Positions 28,921-38,085 of a stretch of DNA of 64,000 nt are shown here, in pieces. The translations under genes were made by a program, and so were the position numbers. The DNA comes from Candidatus Korarchaeum sp. (lineage in GTDB: Archaea > Korarchaeota > Korarchaeia > Korarchaeales > Korarchaeaceae): contig JAWAID010000001.1 in the NCBI GenBank assembly GCA_038888615.1, forward strand, positions 310,001-374,000, in the 5' to 3' direction. The number at the start of each line of letters is the position of its first letter. Position 1 is the first letter of the stretch. Under the pieces are notes generated by a model. It searched no databases and was not told the origin of the DNA. It worked only from the letters and a program-made list of their open reading frames with translations.

Positions 28921-29595
28921 ATGGCTTGGGAAGACCTCCAGAGGTTTAGGAGTTCGGAGGTAGAGGAGAGAATTCATTTCATGAAGGGAACCACTACTGT
29001 CGGTGTTAAGTTCAAGGACGGAGTTGTGGTTGCTTCCGACAAGAGGGCCACTAGCGGAACCTTCGTAGCCAGCAAAAGCGCTGTCAAGACTCTTAAACTG
29101 ACTGACTACGCCGTAGCTACGATATCAGGGCTCGTAGCTGATGGACAATACTTAGTGAGTAATTTAGCTACATTAGCTGACCTCTACAGCTTAGATACCG
29201 GTAAACCACTGAGCGTCAAGGGATTAGCCAGGCTTCTCGTGCTTCTGCTCAGGAGGTACAGGCCCTACTTCCTCCTGGCTCACTTAATAGTAGGGGGGGT
29301 CGATAAGGAAGGACCTCACCTGTTCAACGTCGACCTATACGGTACGATGACTGAGGAGGATTACCTAGCCACGGGATCCGGGTCTCCTATAGCTATCTCA
29401 ATCATAGAGGGAGGTTACTCCCCGGATATCGATAGGGAAACAGCCATCAGGCTCGTCATATCCAGTATGATAGCAGCCCTCTCGAGGGATGCAGCTACGG
29501 GAGATGGGATAGATGTCGTAGTGATAGACAAGGGAGGGGTGAGGTTCCTAGGGAGGGACGAGATCTCCCAGTTGATCAGGGAAGTCGGAAGGTAG
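28921..29595 (+). CDS. psmB: Proteasome beta subunit
   Basis: This is the catalytic subunit of the 20S proteasome. A short propeptide is removed before the Thr of GTTTVGVKF (residue 24 from ATG 28921); the catalytic Lys is in VVASDKRAT and GSGSPIA is conserved near 155. ATG 28921 has GGTGAT upstream; GTG 28912 and ATG 28915 are in frame. The alpha subunit is not in the window. Confidence 0.95.
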   Translation: MAWEDLQRFRSSEVEERIHFMKGTTTVGVKFKDGVVVASDKRATSGTFVASKSAVKTLKLTDYAVATISGLVADGQYLVSNLATLADLYSLDTGKPLSVKGLARLLVLLLRRYRPYFLLAHLIVGGVDKEGPHLFNVDLYGTMTEEDYLATGSGSPIAISIIEGGYSPDIDRETAIRLVISSMIAALSRDAATGDGIDVVVIDKGGVRFLGRDEISQLIREVGR

Positions 29596-29603
29596 GGTTG
29601 AGG

Positions 29604-31499
29604 ATGAGCTCCCCCGAGTCCATAAAGACTAAGGTAAGGAAGTTTCTCTCCCAATACACCAGAGTGGATAAGGTTGAACTGGAAGGACCCTTCATATCGG
29701 TCTACGTTGAGAACCCGAAGGACCTCCTAGAAAAACCTGATGTGATAACTAATGCAGCTAAGACCCTGAAGAAAAAAATAATAGTGTTGGCGAGCAAACC
29801 GCTGAAGGACGAAAGCAGTGCCGTGGACTTCATAAGGAGGAACATACCCGAGAAAGCTGAGATAGAGGATATAAAGTTCGTTCATGAGACTGGGGAGGTT
29901 TACATAATAGCTAAGAGGACGGGCTATGTTGTAGGCAAGGGAGGAGCCAACATATTGGAGATACTTAAGGAGACAGGATGGAGACCTGTCGTCATAAGGG
30001 CTCCAACAATAAAATCGACTTTCCTAGAGATCTTCTATAACATAATGATCTCGGGAGCTGTGGAGAGGAAGAAAGTCATGAAGAAGTTATCTAGCAGGAT
30101 ATTCAGGCCTCCTCTGAAGGTGAACAGAGGACTCTACGTCACCTTCCTGGGCGCAGCTAGGGAGGTCGGTAGGAGCTCTGTGCTCGTGACTACAGATGAG
30201 AGCAACGTCCTATTGGACTGCGGAATAAGCGTCGGCGGGAAGGATCCCTTCCCAAGATTCGACTTGAGCTCCTTCGATATAGACGAACTGGATGCTGTGG
30301 TAGTGACTCACGCTCACTTAGATCACTCCGGTGCGCTTCCGCTCCTCTTCAAGTATGGATACAGGGGACCCGTGTACCTCACGAGACCGACTAGGGACCT
30401 GATGATGCTCCTCCTGTATGACTACATAAACCTCTCTCAAAGGAGCGGTCTGATTCCGTTCTTCTCTTGGCGGGATGTAGTGAACTTGATTAACCACACA
30501 GTGACTCTTGAGTACGCTGAGACAGTTGATATCTCCCCGGACATAAAGCTCACGCTCTACAACGCCGGTCACATACTCGGCTCGAGCCTAGCTCACTTGA
30601 ACGTGGAGAGCGCGAAGCATAACGTGCTCTACACTGGGGATATGAGGTTCAGGGACACCAAGCTCCTGGATAAGGCGGTGAGGAAGTTCCCTAGGGTGGA
30701 GACACTGATAATGGAGTGCACCTACTGTGGCGAGAACGATGTGCTGCCAAGCTTGAGGGACGCTGAGGAGACCCTGTTCTCCATCATAAGGGAGACAGCG
30801 AGCAGAGGAGGTAAGGTATTGATCCCGGCTTTAGCTGTCGGAAGGGCTCAGGAGATCATGCTCTCCTTGGTCGACGGCTTCACGAACGGTGAGCTTCCTG
30901 ATATCCCCGTCTACTTGGATGGGATGATATACGACTCTACAGCGATACACTCAGCCTACCCTGACTACCTCTCCTCCTACGTGAGGGATAGCGTCTTCAA
31001 GAGGGACAGGGATCCCTTCACGGACCCCCACTTCAACTTCATAGGGAGCTCAGAGGAGAGGCCCGATGTGACTAAGGGAGGACCTGCGGTCATAATAGCG
31101 CCTTCAGGAATGTTAACAGGAGGACCCAGTGTGGACTACCTGAGGATGCTCGCTCCTAACCCCGAGAACTCCGTGGTGTTAGTGAGCTATCAGGCTGAGG
31201 GAACCCTCGGGAGGAAACTGAGGGAGGGGGTGAGGGAGATGAGGTTGCAGAACGAAGATGGGGAGTACGTAAAGGTGGAGGTTAGGGCTGAAGTGAGGGT
31301 AATAGAGGGATTCAGCGCTCACGCTGACAAGGTCCAGCTCCTGACGTACTTAGGGACGATAGAGCCCAGGCCCCACAGGGTCTTCTTAGTGCACGGTGAG
31401 GAGGAGAAGATAAGAGAGTTCTCTCCTCTCGCTGCTAAGAGTGTACCTGGGATCAGAACGATATCACCTCAAATAGGCGAGACCTTCAGGCTCGCTTGA
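29604..31499 (+). CDS. aCPSF1/FttA, KH and beta-CASP ribonuclease
   Basis: In archaea this protein ends transcription by cutting the nascent RNA 3' end. Two N-terminal KH domains (GYVVGKGGANILEIL) span about 1-145. The metallo-beta-lactamase part has THAHLDHSG, NAGHILGS and YTGDMRF; the beta-CASP part has ALAVGRAQEIM, IIAPSGMLTGG and GFSAHADK. The length of 632 from ATG 29604 is normal. It follows the proteasome gene closely. Confidence 0.95.
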   Translation: MSSPESIKTKVRKFLSQYTRVDKVELEGPFISVYVENPKDLLEKPDVITNAAKTLKKKIIVLASKPLKDESSAVDFIRRNIPEKAEIEDIKFVHETGEVYIIAKRTGYVVGKGGANILEILKETGWRPVVIRAPTIKSTFLEIFYNIMISGAVERKKVMKKLSSRIFRPPLKVNRGLYVTFLGAAREVGRSSVLVTTDESNVLLDCGISVGGKDPFPRFDLSSFDIDELDAVVVTHAHLDHSGALPLLFKYGYRGPVYLTRPTRDLMMLLLYDYINLSQRSGLIPFFSWRDVVNLINHTVTLEYAETVDISPDIKLTLYNAGHILGSSLAHLNVESAKHNVLYTGDMRFRDTKLLDKAVRKFPRVETLIMECTYCGENDVLPSLRDAEETLFSIIRETASRGGKVLIPALAVGRAQEIMLSLVDGFTNGELPDIPVYLDGMIYDSTAIHSAYPDYLSSYVRDSVFKRDRDPFTDPHFNFIGSSEERPDVTKGGPAVIIAPSGMLTGGPSVDYLRMLAPNPENSVVLVSYQAEGTLGRKLREGVREMRLQNEDGEYVKVEVRAEVRVIEGFSAHADKVQLLTYLGTIEPRPHRVFLVHGEEEKIREFSPLAAKSVPGIRTISPQIGETFRLA

Positions 31500-31680
31500 G
31501 TCACATTTCGATTCCCCCGGAAAACATTAAAGCGGTGTTTATCAGGGGGCCCCTGACTAAGATGATCCCATTTTTGAGACGCGTAAGTAGCCCTCGAGGA
31601 TACCCGCGATAAGAGGGGTCCATTAGAAAGTCAGGAGAATGGAGAAGATCTGTTAATGCTCGTCCTAGTAGTTGGGAAAA

Positions 31681-32073
31681 TCATTCAGGGCTACGCCATA
31701 TCTCGATGAACCTAGGAACTATGAGTATTGGAGGATACCCTCTGTCCCTTATCATCACCAGGTCCCCGCCCATCTCAAGCACTCTCTCCTTCAACCTCTG
31801 GACCATGAACTTGAGCCTCTCCTCACCTTCAGCGGCCAAGTCGTCGTACCTCAGGAGTATTATGTTGCCCTCATTGATCTCATTGAGCACCTGCTCGACA
31901 TCCTCAGCGTTCCTCAAGTTCATCGGCTTCACTGTGATGGCTTTTTCAGAGACAAACTTAGGCCTAGCGGGCTCTATCTCGTAACCAACTTCCTCTTCGA
32001 ATTCCTCAGGCTCCTCCTCAAACTCTTCCTCTTCCCTCCTCTCCCCACCGAATATCTTCCTGAAGAACCCCAT
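31681..32073 (-). CDS. sepF: SepF-like cell division protein
   Basis: SepF anchors FtsZ filaments to the membrane in FtsZ-containing archaea. The product begins with a predicted amphipathic membrane-binding helix (MGFFRKIFGG), then an acidic linker (EEEEFEEEPEEFEEE) and the SepF core (ITVKPMNLRNAEDVEQVL, EGNIILLRYDDL, DLVMIRDRGYPPILIVP). ATG 32073 has GAGGGTG upstream. It lies apart from both ftsZ genes. Confidence 0.9.
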   Translation of the reverse strand: MGFFRKIFGGERREEEEFEEEPEEFEEEVGYEIEPARPKFVSEKAITVKPMNLRNAEDVEQVLNEINEGNIILLRYDDLAAEGEERLKFMVQRLKERVLEMGGDLVMIRDRGYPPILIVPRFIEIWRSPE

Positions 32074-32107
32074 GATCAGCACCCTCGCGTGAGATCCCCT
32101 AAGCCGC

Positions 32108-32120
32108 GGTATTTAAATTA
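32108..32120 (-). promoter_or_regulatory. TATA box of sepF
   Basis: On the minus strand AATTTAAATACC lies about 37 bases upstream of the sepF ATG. The back-to-back TATA of the Sm gene begins about 20 bases further on. Confidence 0.6.
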
Positions 32121-32138
32121 TTCTAGTGAGCCACACCA

Positions 32139-32152
32139 AAACTATTTAAAAG
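32139..32152 (+). promoter_or_regulatory. TATA box of the Sm-like protein gene
   Basis: AAACTATTTAAAAG predicts a transcription start near 32170. That excludes the upstream GTG at 32153 and supports ATG 32189 with GAGG at 32177. Confidence 0.6.
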
Positions 32153-32188
32153 GTGGGTGTTGAACAGCCCAAGAGCGAGGGGAACGTG

Positions 32189-32449
32189 ATGTCCAGCGCG
32201 ATGAGGTACCTCTCTAAGAGCATGAATACCAGCATCCTAGTGTTCCTGAAGAACGGTGTGAACATTAGAGGCATACTGAAGTCGTATGATAACCACTTGA
32301 ACCTGATCTTAGATAACGCTGAGGAGATATACATCACACCTGATGGGGAGACGAAGCAGAACAAACTCGGGAAGAGGGTGCTCATAAGAGGGGATAACGT
32401 GATAGCGATCTCTACGCAGAAGATAGAGGAGCTAGGAGAGGAGGAATGA
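32189..32449 (+). CDS. Archaeal Sm-like (Lsm) protein
   Basis: Lsm proteins form heptameric rings that bind U-rich RNA. Sm1 is seen in [24 protein letters not shown] and Sm2 in [14 protein letters not shown]. The C-terminus is acidic. The gene is followed four bases later by eL37, the classic archaeal pair. Confidence 0.93.
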   Translation: MSSAMRYLSKSMNTSILVFLKNGVNIRGILKSYDNHLNLILDNAEEIYITPDGETKQNKLGKRVLIRGDNVIAISTQKIEELGEEE

Positions 32450-32453
32450 TAGC

Positions 32454-32645
32454 ATGGTAAAGGGAACTCCCTCCATGGGGAGGAGAAGTAGAGGTAAGAC
32501 CCACGTGAGGTGCAGGAGATGTGGAAGGCACTCCTTCAATATCAGGAAGGGGTATTGTGCTTCCTGCGGATTCGGGAGGAGCTCCAGAATGAGGAGATAC
32601 TCTTGGGCTAACAAGGTGAGGTGGAGGGGTATAAGAGTTATCTGA
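32454..32645 (+). CDS. rpl37e: Large ribosomal subunit protein eL37
   Basis: The 63-residue basic protein has the zinc finger [20 protein letters not shown] and starts [17 protein letters not shown], exactly the family pattern. It is cotranscribed with the Sm-like gene. Confidence 0.96.
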   Translation: MVKGTPSMGRRSRGKTHVRCRRCGRHSFNIRKGYCASCGFGRSSRMRRYSWANKVRWRGIRVI

Positions 32646-32744
32646 ATACTTTAGGAGCTCAGATAAATCAGCAGTAAACTCGAAGAACCGACGCATGTTA
32701 GCAGCTTACTCTCTCGGTGAGGATCTCACTCCGGGCCGAAGAGA

Positions 32745-32755
32745 AAAGTTAAAAT
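32745..32755 (+). promoter_or_regulatory. TATA box of tRNA-Ala/tRNA-Phe
   Basis: AAAGTTAAAAT lies about 30 bases upstream of tRNA-Ala. The two tRNAs are five bases apart (two counting the encoded CCA) and probably one transcript. Confidence 0.55.
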
Positions 32756-32778
32756 TCTCCAAGCTACTTCAGTACGGA

Positions 32779-32851
32779 GGGCCGGTGGCGCAGTTGGTAG
32801 CGCGCCCGCTTGGCATGCGGGAGGTCGGGGGTTCGAATCCCCCCCGGTCCA
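32779..32851 (+). tRNA. tRNA-Ala (GGC)
   Basis: Acceptor GGGCCGG pairs with CCGGTCC, giving the G3-U70 identity pair of tRNA-Ala. The anticodon loop is TTGGCAT. The 3' CCA is encoded at 32852-32854. Confidence 0.96.
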
Positions 32852-32856
32852 CCAGG

Positions 32857-32928
32857 GCCGGGGTAGCTCAGAGGGAGAGCGTCCGGCTGAAGACCGGAAG
32901 GTCGAGGGTTCAAGTCCCTCCCCCGGCA
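32857..32928 (+). tRNA. tRNA-Phe (GAA)
   Basis: Acceptor GCCGGGG pairs with CCCCGGC; the loop is CTGAAGA with anticodon GAA. CCA is not encoded. Confidence 0.95.
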
Positions 32929-32947
32929 CTCTTAGGGTAGATGTCCT

Positions 32948-33682
32948 ATGGGGGGAAAGTCATCCGCTTATCTCTTGAACGCACTTAAGCAGTACTTTGG
33001 TGAGGAGAAAGGGGAGAGAATAGCTGATATCCTAGGGAGATCTGGAATCAGGTGCTTCGATGATCTCTCATCCGATGTACCTGATGCTCTAGTCGAGTTG
33101 ATGGAAGTCAGCAGATCCGAGTTCAATAGGTTCCTGGAGGAGTACGGACCTCAAGCGATCGCGAAGCTCAAGGAGAGATTAGAGGAGCTCTCCTCTAGGA
33201 TCAGGGAGCTCGAGACTCAGATCGGATGGGCTAAGGAGAGAGTTCAACAGAGCATAGGAGCTAGAGCTTCGATGAACGCTGCCTTCATGAGGGAACTAGA
33301 GGTCGTCATGAGCATGATTTCCTCAATGATAAGCTCTATCCAGCTCTGTTGCGAGAGGGAAAAGCCCTTAGATCCTAGGAAGGTGGAGATCTATCATAAA
33401 TCCATCAGAGAGGCAGCTGAGAGGTTAAGAAGGGCTAGTAGTATCGATAGAGAGTTCTCAGAGCGACTGGATGAGGTTGCGATCTCGCTTGATAAGATAA
33501 CAGAGCTCAGCGGTTTGACAGCTGGGGATCTGATCGATCTCCTAAACTACGCTCTTTCATTACTCTCGGACGTGAAGAGAGTTAGAAGTAGGGTAGATCT
33601 CGATAAGGAAGCACTCTTATTTGAGAACATATCGTTAAAAAGTAAGATAATTTCATTTCTGTGTCAGAGGGTAGGTAGCTAA
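32948..33682 (+). CDS. Coiled-coil protein, unknown
   Basis: The 244-residue product is predicted almost all helical. Residues 75-110 form a coiled coil (KERLEELSSRIRELETQIGW). A DDLSSDVPDALVELMEVS segment near 40-55 might be a small helix-hairpin domain. No membrane segment or Cys motif is seen. ATG 32948 is 19 bases after tRNA-Phe. The family is not recognised. Confidence 0.7.
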   Translation: MGGKSSAYLLNALKQYFGEEKGERIADILGRSGIRCFDDLSSDVPDALVELMEVSRSEFNRFLEEYGPQAIAKLKERLEELSSRIRELETQIGWAKERVQQSIGARASMNAAFMRELEVVMSMISSMISSIQLCCEREKPLDPRKVEIYHKSIREAAERLRRASSIDREFSERLDEVAISLDKITELSGLTAGDLIDLLNYALSLLSDVKRVRSRVDLDKEALLFENISLKSKIISFLCQRVGS

Positions 33683-33963
33683 TCTTTTATCTTTTCAAGC
33701 AATCCAACTATAAGAAGTATCTCAGATCTCGTTGGAAATGGCATATTTATATCATTTACTATCTCGTTTAGTATAGATATTGCCTTATTTGATCTAACAC
33801 CATAACTATTCCTCTCATCCCTAAGAGTCTCTATCGCTTCTGTAGTGGCTCTTCTTATGTTCCTAGGGACGCTTCTATCTTGGGATATTCTATCCAGTCT
33901 CTGTATTGCCTCTGAGAGTAGTTTCTCATATTCTTTAACCTTCTCAGTCTTCTTGGATACCAT
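33679..33963 (-). CDS. UPF0147 family protein
   Basis: The product is a small helical protein with DRSVPRNIRRATTEAI and EIVNDINMPFPTRSEIL, the signatures of UPF0147, a widespread archaeal family of unknown function. ATG 33963 has GGAGGTGA upstream. The ends of this gene and the coiled-coil gene overlap by four bases, convergent. Confidence 0.9.
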   Translation of the reverse strand: MVSKKTEKVKEYEKLLSEAIQRLDRISQDRSVPRNIRRATTEAIETLRDERNSYGVRSNKAISILNEIVNDINMPFPTRSEILLIVGLLEKIKD

Positions 33964-34208
33964 AACAATCACCTCCTAAACAGCCCTTTCGATATGAGCG
34001 GGGTCTCCCTCTCTTAAAAAAGTTACATCGCTAACCTCACTAACGCTAATACAGAAAATTGTGAAAAATTTATATCTCTAAAATGACTCTCAGGAATTAT
34101 ATAATGGAGACGTCGATCTTTATAAAAATATTTAAGTAGTTCTGGAACATCAATGCTTTTCCGTCGGAGATTTTAAGAGACCATCGGTTAACTGAACGGT
34201 GGGCTTGC

Positions 34209-34583
34209 GTGAACCACTCAGAGAACGATAGGAGTAAGAAGATGGCTGAAGCCTTACTCAAAGGCTGGAGGATGTTGTCTGAGACCTGCCCTGTTTGCGG
34301 CTCTCCACTGTTCGAGACTAGCGGGGGTGAGGTGACCTGCGCCGTCTGTGGGGCTAAGGTGATACTCGTCGAGTCAGAGGAGCAGGCTGGGATAGAGGAG
34401 CAGAGGATCGCGCTGGAGAGAGTCATGAGCTCCCTCGTTAAGATGCTCGAGCGTGAGCTGCTATCAGCTAGGAGCGAGGTCAATGAGGAGACCCTCTCCA
34501 GGGTAAACTCCATATTGGATGCTTTAGAGAAAGCTAGTTCTATCTACAGGAATCTAGCTCGTCTGGGTAGGAAGCGTAAATGA
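34209..34583 (+). CDS. SSSCA1/p27-family zinc-ribbon protein
   Basis: The N-terminal helix ALLKGWRMLSETCP leads into a zinc ribbon (CPVCGSPLF and CAVCGAKV), as in the Sjogren/scleroderma autoantigen 1 family. The C-terminal half is helical. GTG 34209 is the assumed start. Function in archaea is unknown. Its last 44 bases overlap the convergent gene. Confidence 0.85.
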   Translation: MNHSENDRSKKMAEALLKGWRMLSETCPVCGSPLFETSGGEVTCAVCGAKVILVESEEQAGIEEQRIALERVMSSLVKMLERELLSARSEVNEETLSRVNSILDALEKASSIYRNLARLGRKRK

Positions 34584-35052
34584 GTCTGGAGCCTAAGGAA
34601 GCCTCCTTAGCTCTCTCCACTATCCTCTCCACGAGCTCATCGTAACCTACTCTAGACATCCCCTTGAGGAACCTCAGGGACATCAGAGCCCCTCCACTCA
34701 CTCCCCTGAGGTATAGCTCGTATAGATCCCTCTTAAGGTAGATAGCCCTCCCCTCCTTAACGTAGTAATAACTCAGAGAAGTCCTGAACTTGTAGGAAAT
34801 CTCCCGGGGATCCTCCGGACCGTGAAGAGCCCTCACAACATACCTAGTGATATCGGAGTCTGTCAGAGTTATTAACTTCCTCCCCTCATATCTAGCTACC
34901 TCGTAGAGCACAAAACCCGTCTTAAGCTCAGGAGAAGCACCGCACCAGAGCTCAATCTCCTCGCGATGACCGTTAAGTCTAGATATACCGAGAAGCAGCA
35001 TGGAGAGCACTTTGCCGCTGTTCTCCCCGCAGAATATATACTCTCTGACCAA
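34540..35052 (-). CDS. Unknown protein, 170 residues
   Basis: I do not recognise the family. The protein has an alpha/beta look, without Cys pairs or membrane segments; RYVVRALHGPEDPREISYKF is the most distinctive segment. Its ATG is 11 bases before the stop-side of nothing on this strand but 11 bases after the HD hydrolase gene end, so it is probably the last gene of the operon that starts with gcvH. Confidence 0.7.
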   Translation of the reverse strand: MVREYIFCGENSGKVLSMLLLGISRLNGHREEIELWCGASPELKTGFVLYEVARYEGRKLITLTDSDITRYVVRALHGPEDPREISYKFRTSLSYYYVKEGRAIYLKRDLYELYLRGVSGGALMSLRFLKGMSRVGYDELVERIVERAKEASLGSRLIYASYPDELDSCR

Positions 35053-35063
35053 GAGGGGAGAGC

Positions 35064-36242
35064 TCAGCTCCTTACCACCTCGTCCTCAGGTAGATTCCTT
35101 AACCTCTCCCTCAACTTATCTCTGAGCTCAGGCCAAGTGTAGACCCTTACGAAGGATGGATTTACTCCTAAGAGTCTCCTTAAGACTGGAGACGCTTCAG
35201 ATAGCTCTAGAAGTCCCATCTCACTGAGAACTCTCGGAAGGTCTCCACTCACAAACTCTATAACCGGGGCATCTATTATGATATCACCCTCCTCGACCCC
35301 GCTCAGTTCCGCTATCCTCGCCCTCACTTCGCTGACCTTCTCCTTGTTCAAACTCACCCCATGCCTCTCCCAAGCTACCTTCAATATACTCCTCTTCATG
35401 AGCCTCTCAGTTATCCATCTGCTCCTCTCATCACTCCTCATGAGCTCCCAAACTCTGTAGTCATCTAGCTCTAGGAAGGAGTTAGGTTCCTTCCTGATGT
35501 CACTTAAACAAAGCCTATCTGAGATGCTCCTCATACCCATCTCGAGCATGAGCTGGACTCCCCTGGAGGTCTTGTGATAGTATATAGTCTTATATGAGAG
35601 TAATCTCGCCATGAATAGAGATTCTACAGCTTCTAGAGCTCTAACATTTATTACTAGATCTCCGTTAACCTCAACAGCATTGGAGGCTATCCTGTGGACG
35701 TCTACGCTGTAACCAGCTCCCGTATGGTAGGAGTCCCTCACTATATAATCCATCTTATCCGCATCTATGGAGGAGTTTATGACCTTCGAGAGGCTCCTCT
35801 TACAGTGGGTCCCTCTTATCAAGCCTACTACCTCATCCGGGTGAAAACCCATCTTCCCCAGCGAATCGGATATCTCGGTCCCCCTTATCACTACCGAGGT
35901 CATCTCCTCATGGGAGATCCCGAAGACCTCACTGAGGATCGTTTCGAAGGAGTGAGAGAAGGGTCCATGCCCTACGTCGTGAAGGAGGCCGGCTATTCTA
36001 AGGAGCTCAACTGTCTCACGCTCATCGCAAAGGCTCTCCCCCATCACTCCGGCCAAGTGCATCACACCTAGCGAGTGCTCGAACCTCGTGTTCACAGCCC
36101 CCGGATAAACGTACTCAGATCCCGGGAGCTGTCTTATCCTCCTGAGTCTCTGTAAAGGGAAGGAATCTATGAGCATCAGCTCCTCAGGGCTTATCCTGAG
36201 ATAACCGTGTATAGGGTCCTTTACGAATTTCTCCCTTCTCAA
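35064..36242 (-). CDS. HD-domain phosphohydrolase (dNTPase/SAMHD1-like)
   Basis: The metal-binding motifs are TRFEHSLGVMH, LLHDVGHGPFSHSFE and SSIDADKMDYIVRDSYH, in the order found in the YdhJ/SAMHD1-like family. Such enzymes hydrolyse dNTPs or other nucleotides. Start TTG 36242 overlaps the gcvH stop. Substrate is not known. Confidence 0.9.
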   Translation of the reverse strand: MRREKFVKDPIHGYLRISPEELMLIDSFPLQRLRRIRQLPGSEYVYPGAVNTRFEHSLGVMHLAGVMGESLCDERETVELLRIAGLLHDVGHGPFSHSFETILSEVFGISHEEMTSVVIRGTEISDSLGKMGFHPDEVVGLIRGTHCKRSLSKVINSSIDADKMDYIVRDSYHTGAGYSVDVHRIASNAVEVNGDLVINVRALEAVESLFMARLLSYKTIYYHKTSRGVQLMLEMGMRSISDRLCLSDIRKEPNSFLELDDYRVWELMRSDERSRWITERLMKRSILKVAWERHGVSLNKEKVSEVRARIAELSGVEEGDIIIDAPVIEFVSGDLPRVLSEMGLLELSEASPVLRRLLGVNPSFVRVYTWPELRDKLRERLRNLPEDEVVRS

Positions 36243-36661
36243 TGACTTTCCTCCACATACTTAGCGTATTCCTCTGCTTTCATGAGATCACTGAGCTCGG
36301 ATGGGGCCTCCTCCCCGATTATCAGAGCGACTATCCAACCCTCGCCGTAAGGGTCCTGTGTTATCTTCTCCAGACCTATCGGTACCTCGCTGCTCCCCTC
36401 CTCCGTGACACCAGCTTCCCTATTTATCTCTGCTATCTCACCTGAGACGGGGGCATATATCTTCTCAGTCGTCTTACTGCTCTCGACGACACCTATCCTC
36501 TCCCCTTTCCGCACTCTAGTCCCTATGGGTCTAACCTCCAGGAATGTTATATCCCCAAGTTGTTCAACTGCATAAGATGTTATCCCAATTATGGCCTTAT
36601 TTTCGTAAATTTTTACCCATTCATGGGTTTTTGTATAAAATCTATCGGAAGGGATCTCCAT
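36239..36661 (-). CDS. gcvH: Glycine cleavage system H protein
   Basis: GcvH carries the aminomethyl arm between P, T and L proteins. The lipoyl lysine is Lys63 in VVESSKTTEKIYAPVSGEI. THEWVKIY and GDITFLEVRPIG are family motifs. ATG 36661 gives the conserved N-terminus. The P protein halves are 5.4 kb away on the other strand; T is not in the window. Confidence 0.95.
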   Translation of the reverse strand: MEIPSDRFYTKTHEWVKIYENKAIIGITSYAVEQLGDITFLEVRPIGTRVRKGERIGVVESSKTTEKIYAPVSGEIAEINREAGVTEEGSSEVPIGLEKITQDPYGEGWIVALIIGEEAPSELSDLMKAEEYAKYVEESH

Positions 36662-36708
36662 GGGCCGCACCCAGGGAGTAAGGGGGCTTAGGTTAAAACC
36701 TTTCGGCG

Positions 36709-37608
36709 CTATAGCTCGAACAAGCCGTCCTCTCCTATCCTGAAGGCGGCCTGCCCAGGAGGAAGATAGGACGAGTCCTCAAGCGTGACCACTACTCTGT
36801 CGCCCCTGATCCTCCTGAAGCAGAGCATGTTATGGGGTACGTGGGCTAGGACGAACCCCCCTTTGGAGTGGAGGCCCCTCCCCCACCTCACCGCATGCAT
36901 TGTCATGATGACGATACTGCCTCTCTCAGCTATTCTCCTTAAGGCCATTAGTACCTTCTGAAGCTCCTCCTGCTTCTCCTTAAGCCCTCTTAATCCCTCA
37001 TAACTGCTCAGAGGATGAGAAATGGAATCTAAGCAGAGGAACTCAGATTCCCCTGACCTCACTAACTCTGCTGAGAGCTCAAGGGCCAAGTGAAGCTGTT
37101 GCGTGTTGTACGCTTTCATGACCCTTATCCTCGATAGGTGATCCTCGGAAAGGCCGTTCTGCTTCAGGAAAGCTACAGCTCTCCTGGGATCGAACGTGCC
37201 CTCGGTATCAATGAAACAAGCTATCCTGGAGGAGATACCTCCTTCCTCCAATTCCATGAGAGATCTGGTGGTAATATAAATGCAGAACTGGGTCTTCCCT
37301 GAAGACGGAGGTCCATAAATCCCTGTTATCGTCCTCAGCCTGATCCCCCCGCCTAGAAGTTCGTCCAACCCTCTCATCCCGGTCCTGAGCAGGGGGCCCT
37401 CGGGGAGGAGCTCCTCCGCTGTCACAGGTTTGAAGGAGAGGAGACTCACTTCCCTGAGTATCTCCCTGGCCACATCCCTATCGACACCAAGTTTCCCGGC
37501 TAACTCGGAATCTGTCATTAAGGTCAGATCCTCAATCCCTATCCCCCTCTTCCTCATCATCTCTATGTACCTCTTATCTATCCTCCCTGAGAGTTCATCT
37601 AAGCTCAT
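36709..37608 (-). CDS. RadA-family recombinase paralog
   Basis: An N-terminal helix-hairpin-helix domain (GIGIEDLTLMTDSELAGKLG) is followed by a RecA core: Walker A GPPSSGKTQ near 120, FIDTEGTFDPRR, and Walker B EFLCLDSISHP. At 299 residues it is shorter than typical RadA (about 320-350), which fits a paralog aiding the main recombinase. ATG follows the CarS stop with no gap. Confidence 0.85.
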   Translation of the reverse strand: MSLDELSGRIDKRYIEMMRKRGIGIEDLTLMTDSELAGKLGVDRDVAREILREVSLLSFKPVTAEELLPEGPLLRTGMRGLDELLGGGIRLRTITGIYGPPSSGKTQFCIYITTRSLMELEEGGISSRIACFIDTEGTFDPRRAVAFLKQNGLSEDHLSRIRVMKAYNTQQLHLALELSAELVRSGESEFLCLDSISHPLSSYEGLRGLKEKQEELQKVLMALRRIAERGSIVIMTMHAVRWGRGLHSKGGFVLAHVPHNMLCFRRIRGDRVVVTLEDSSYLPPGQAAFRIGEDGLFEL

Positions 37609-38085
37609 TCAATGCCCCACCTCCTTAAGACCGAGCAGGTGCGCTATGAAGTTGGACCCCCAGTGGAGGAGGGGGGTGAGTAGCACCAGGAACACGATGG
37701 ACTCCAGGGGAAGGCTCTCGAGTGGTGAGGCGAAGAGAATCGAGAACAGGAGAAACCCTTCTTGATCTAATAAAGGTGCTGAACTCCCCTCAGCTAGTCC
37801 CATCCTCCTCTTCAAGAAGGAACCGAAGCAATCACCTATCATAGCCCCCAGCGAGAGAACGAATCCCTGAAGAGGCCTTCCCTGGAGGACTCCGACGAGG
37901 GAACCTACTATCAGCCCGGATAGGAAGCCCCTCACGGTTTTGTGATCCCCTAATATCCTCCTCCCATCGAAGAAGTTCTTCCCCATGTCGAGGGGCCTTC
38001 CCCCTCCGAAAACGACCGGGGACATGTTGGCGAAGTAGGAGGGGAGCACGTACCATATCGCATACATGTAGGAGTTTAGCTCCAT
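37609..38085 (-). CDS. carS: CDP-archaeol synthase (CarS)
   Basis: CarS transfers CMP from CTP to the unsaturated archaeal lipid DGGGP. The product is a membrane protein with the N-terminal YVLPSYFANMSPVVFGGG, the conserved GDHKTVRGFLSG and AMIGDCFGSFLKRR, and several hydrophobic helices. Length 158 is normal. The gene is tightly packed between a RadA paralog and an unknown gene. Confidence 0.92.
   Translation of the reverse strand: MELNSYMYAIWYVLPSYFANMSPVVFGGGRPLDMGKNFFDGRRILGDHKTVRGFLSGLIVGSLVGVLQGRPLQGFVLSLGAMIGDCFGSFLKRRMGLAEGSSAPLLDQEGFLLFSILFASPLESLPLESIVFLVLLTPLLHWGSNFIAHLLGLKEVGH

Noticed and set aside
31672-32163. A 163-codon open frame opposite sepF
   Set aside because: The minus-strand SepF has conserved domains, promoter and start; the opposite frame has none.
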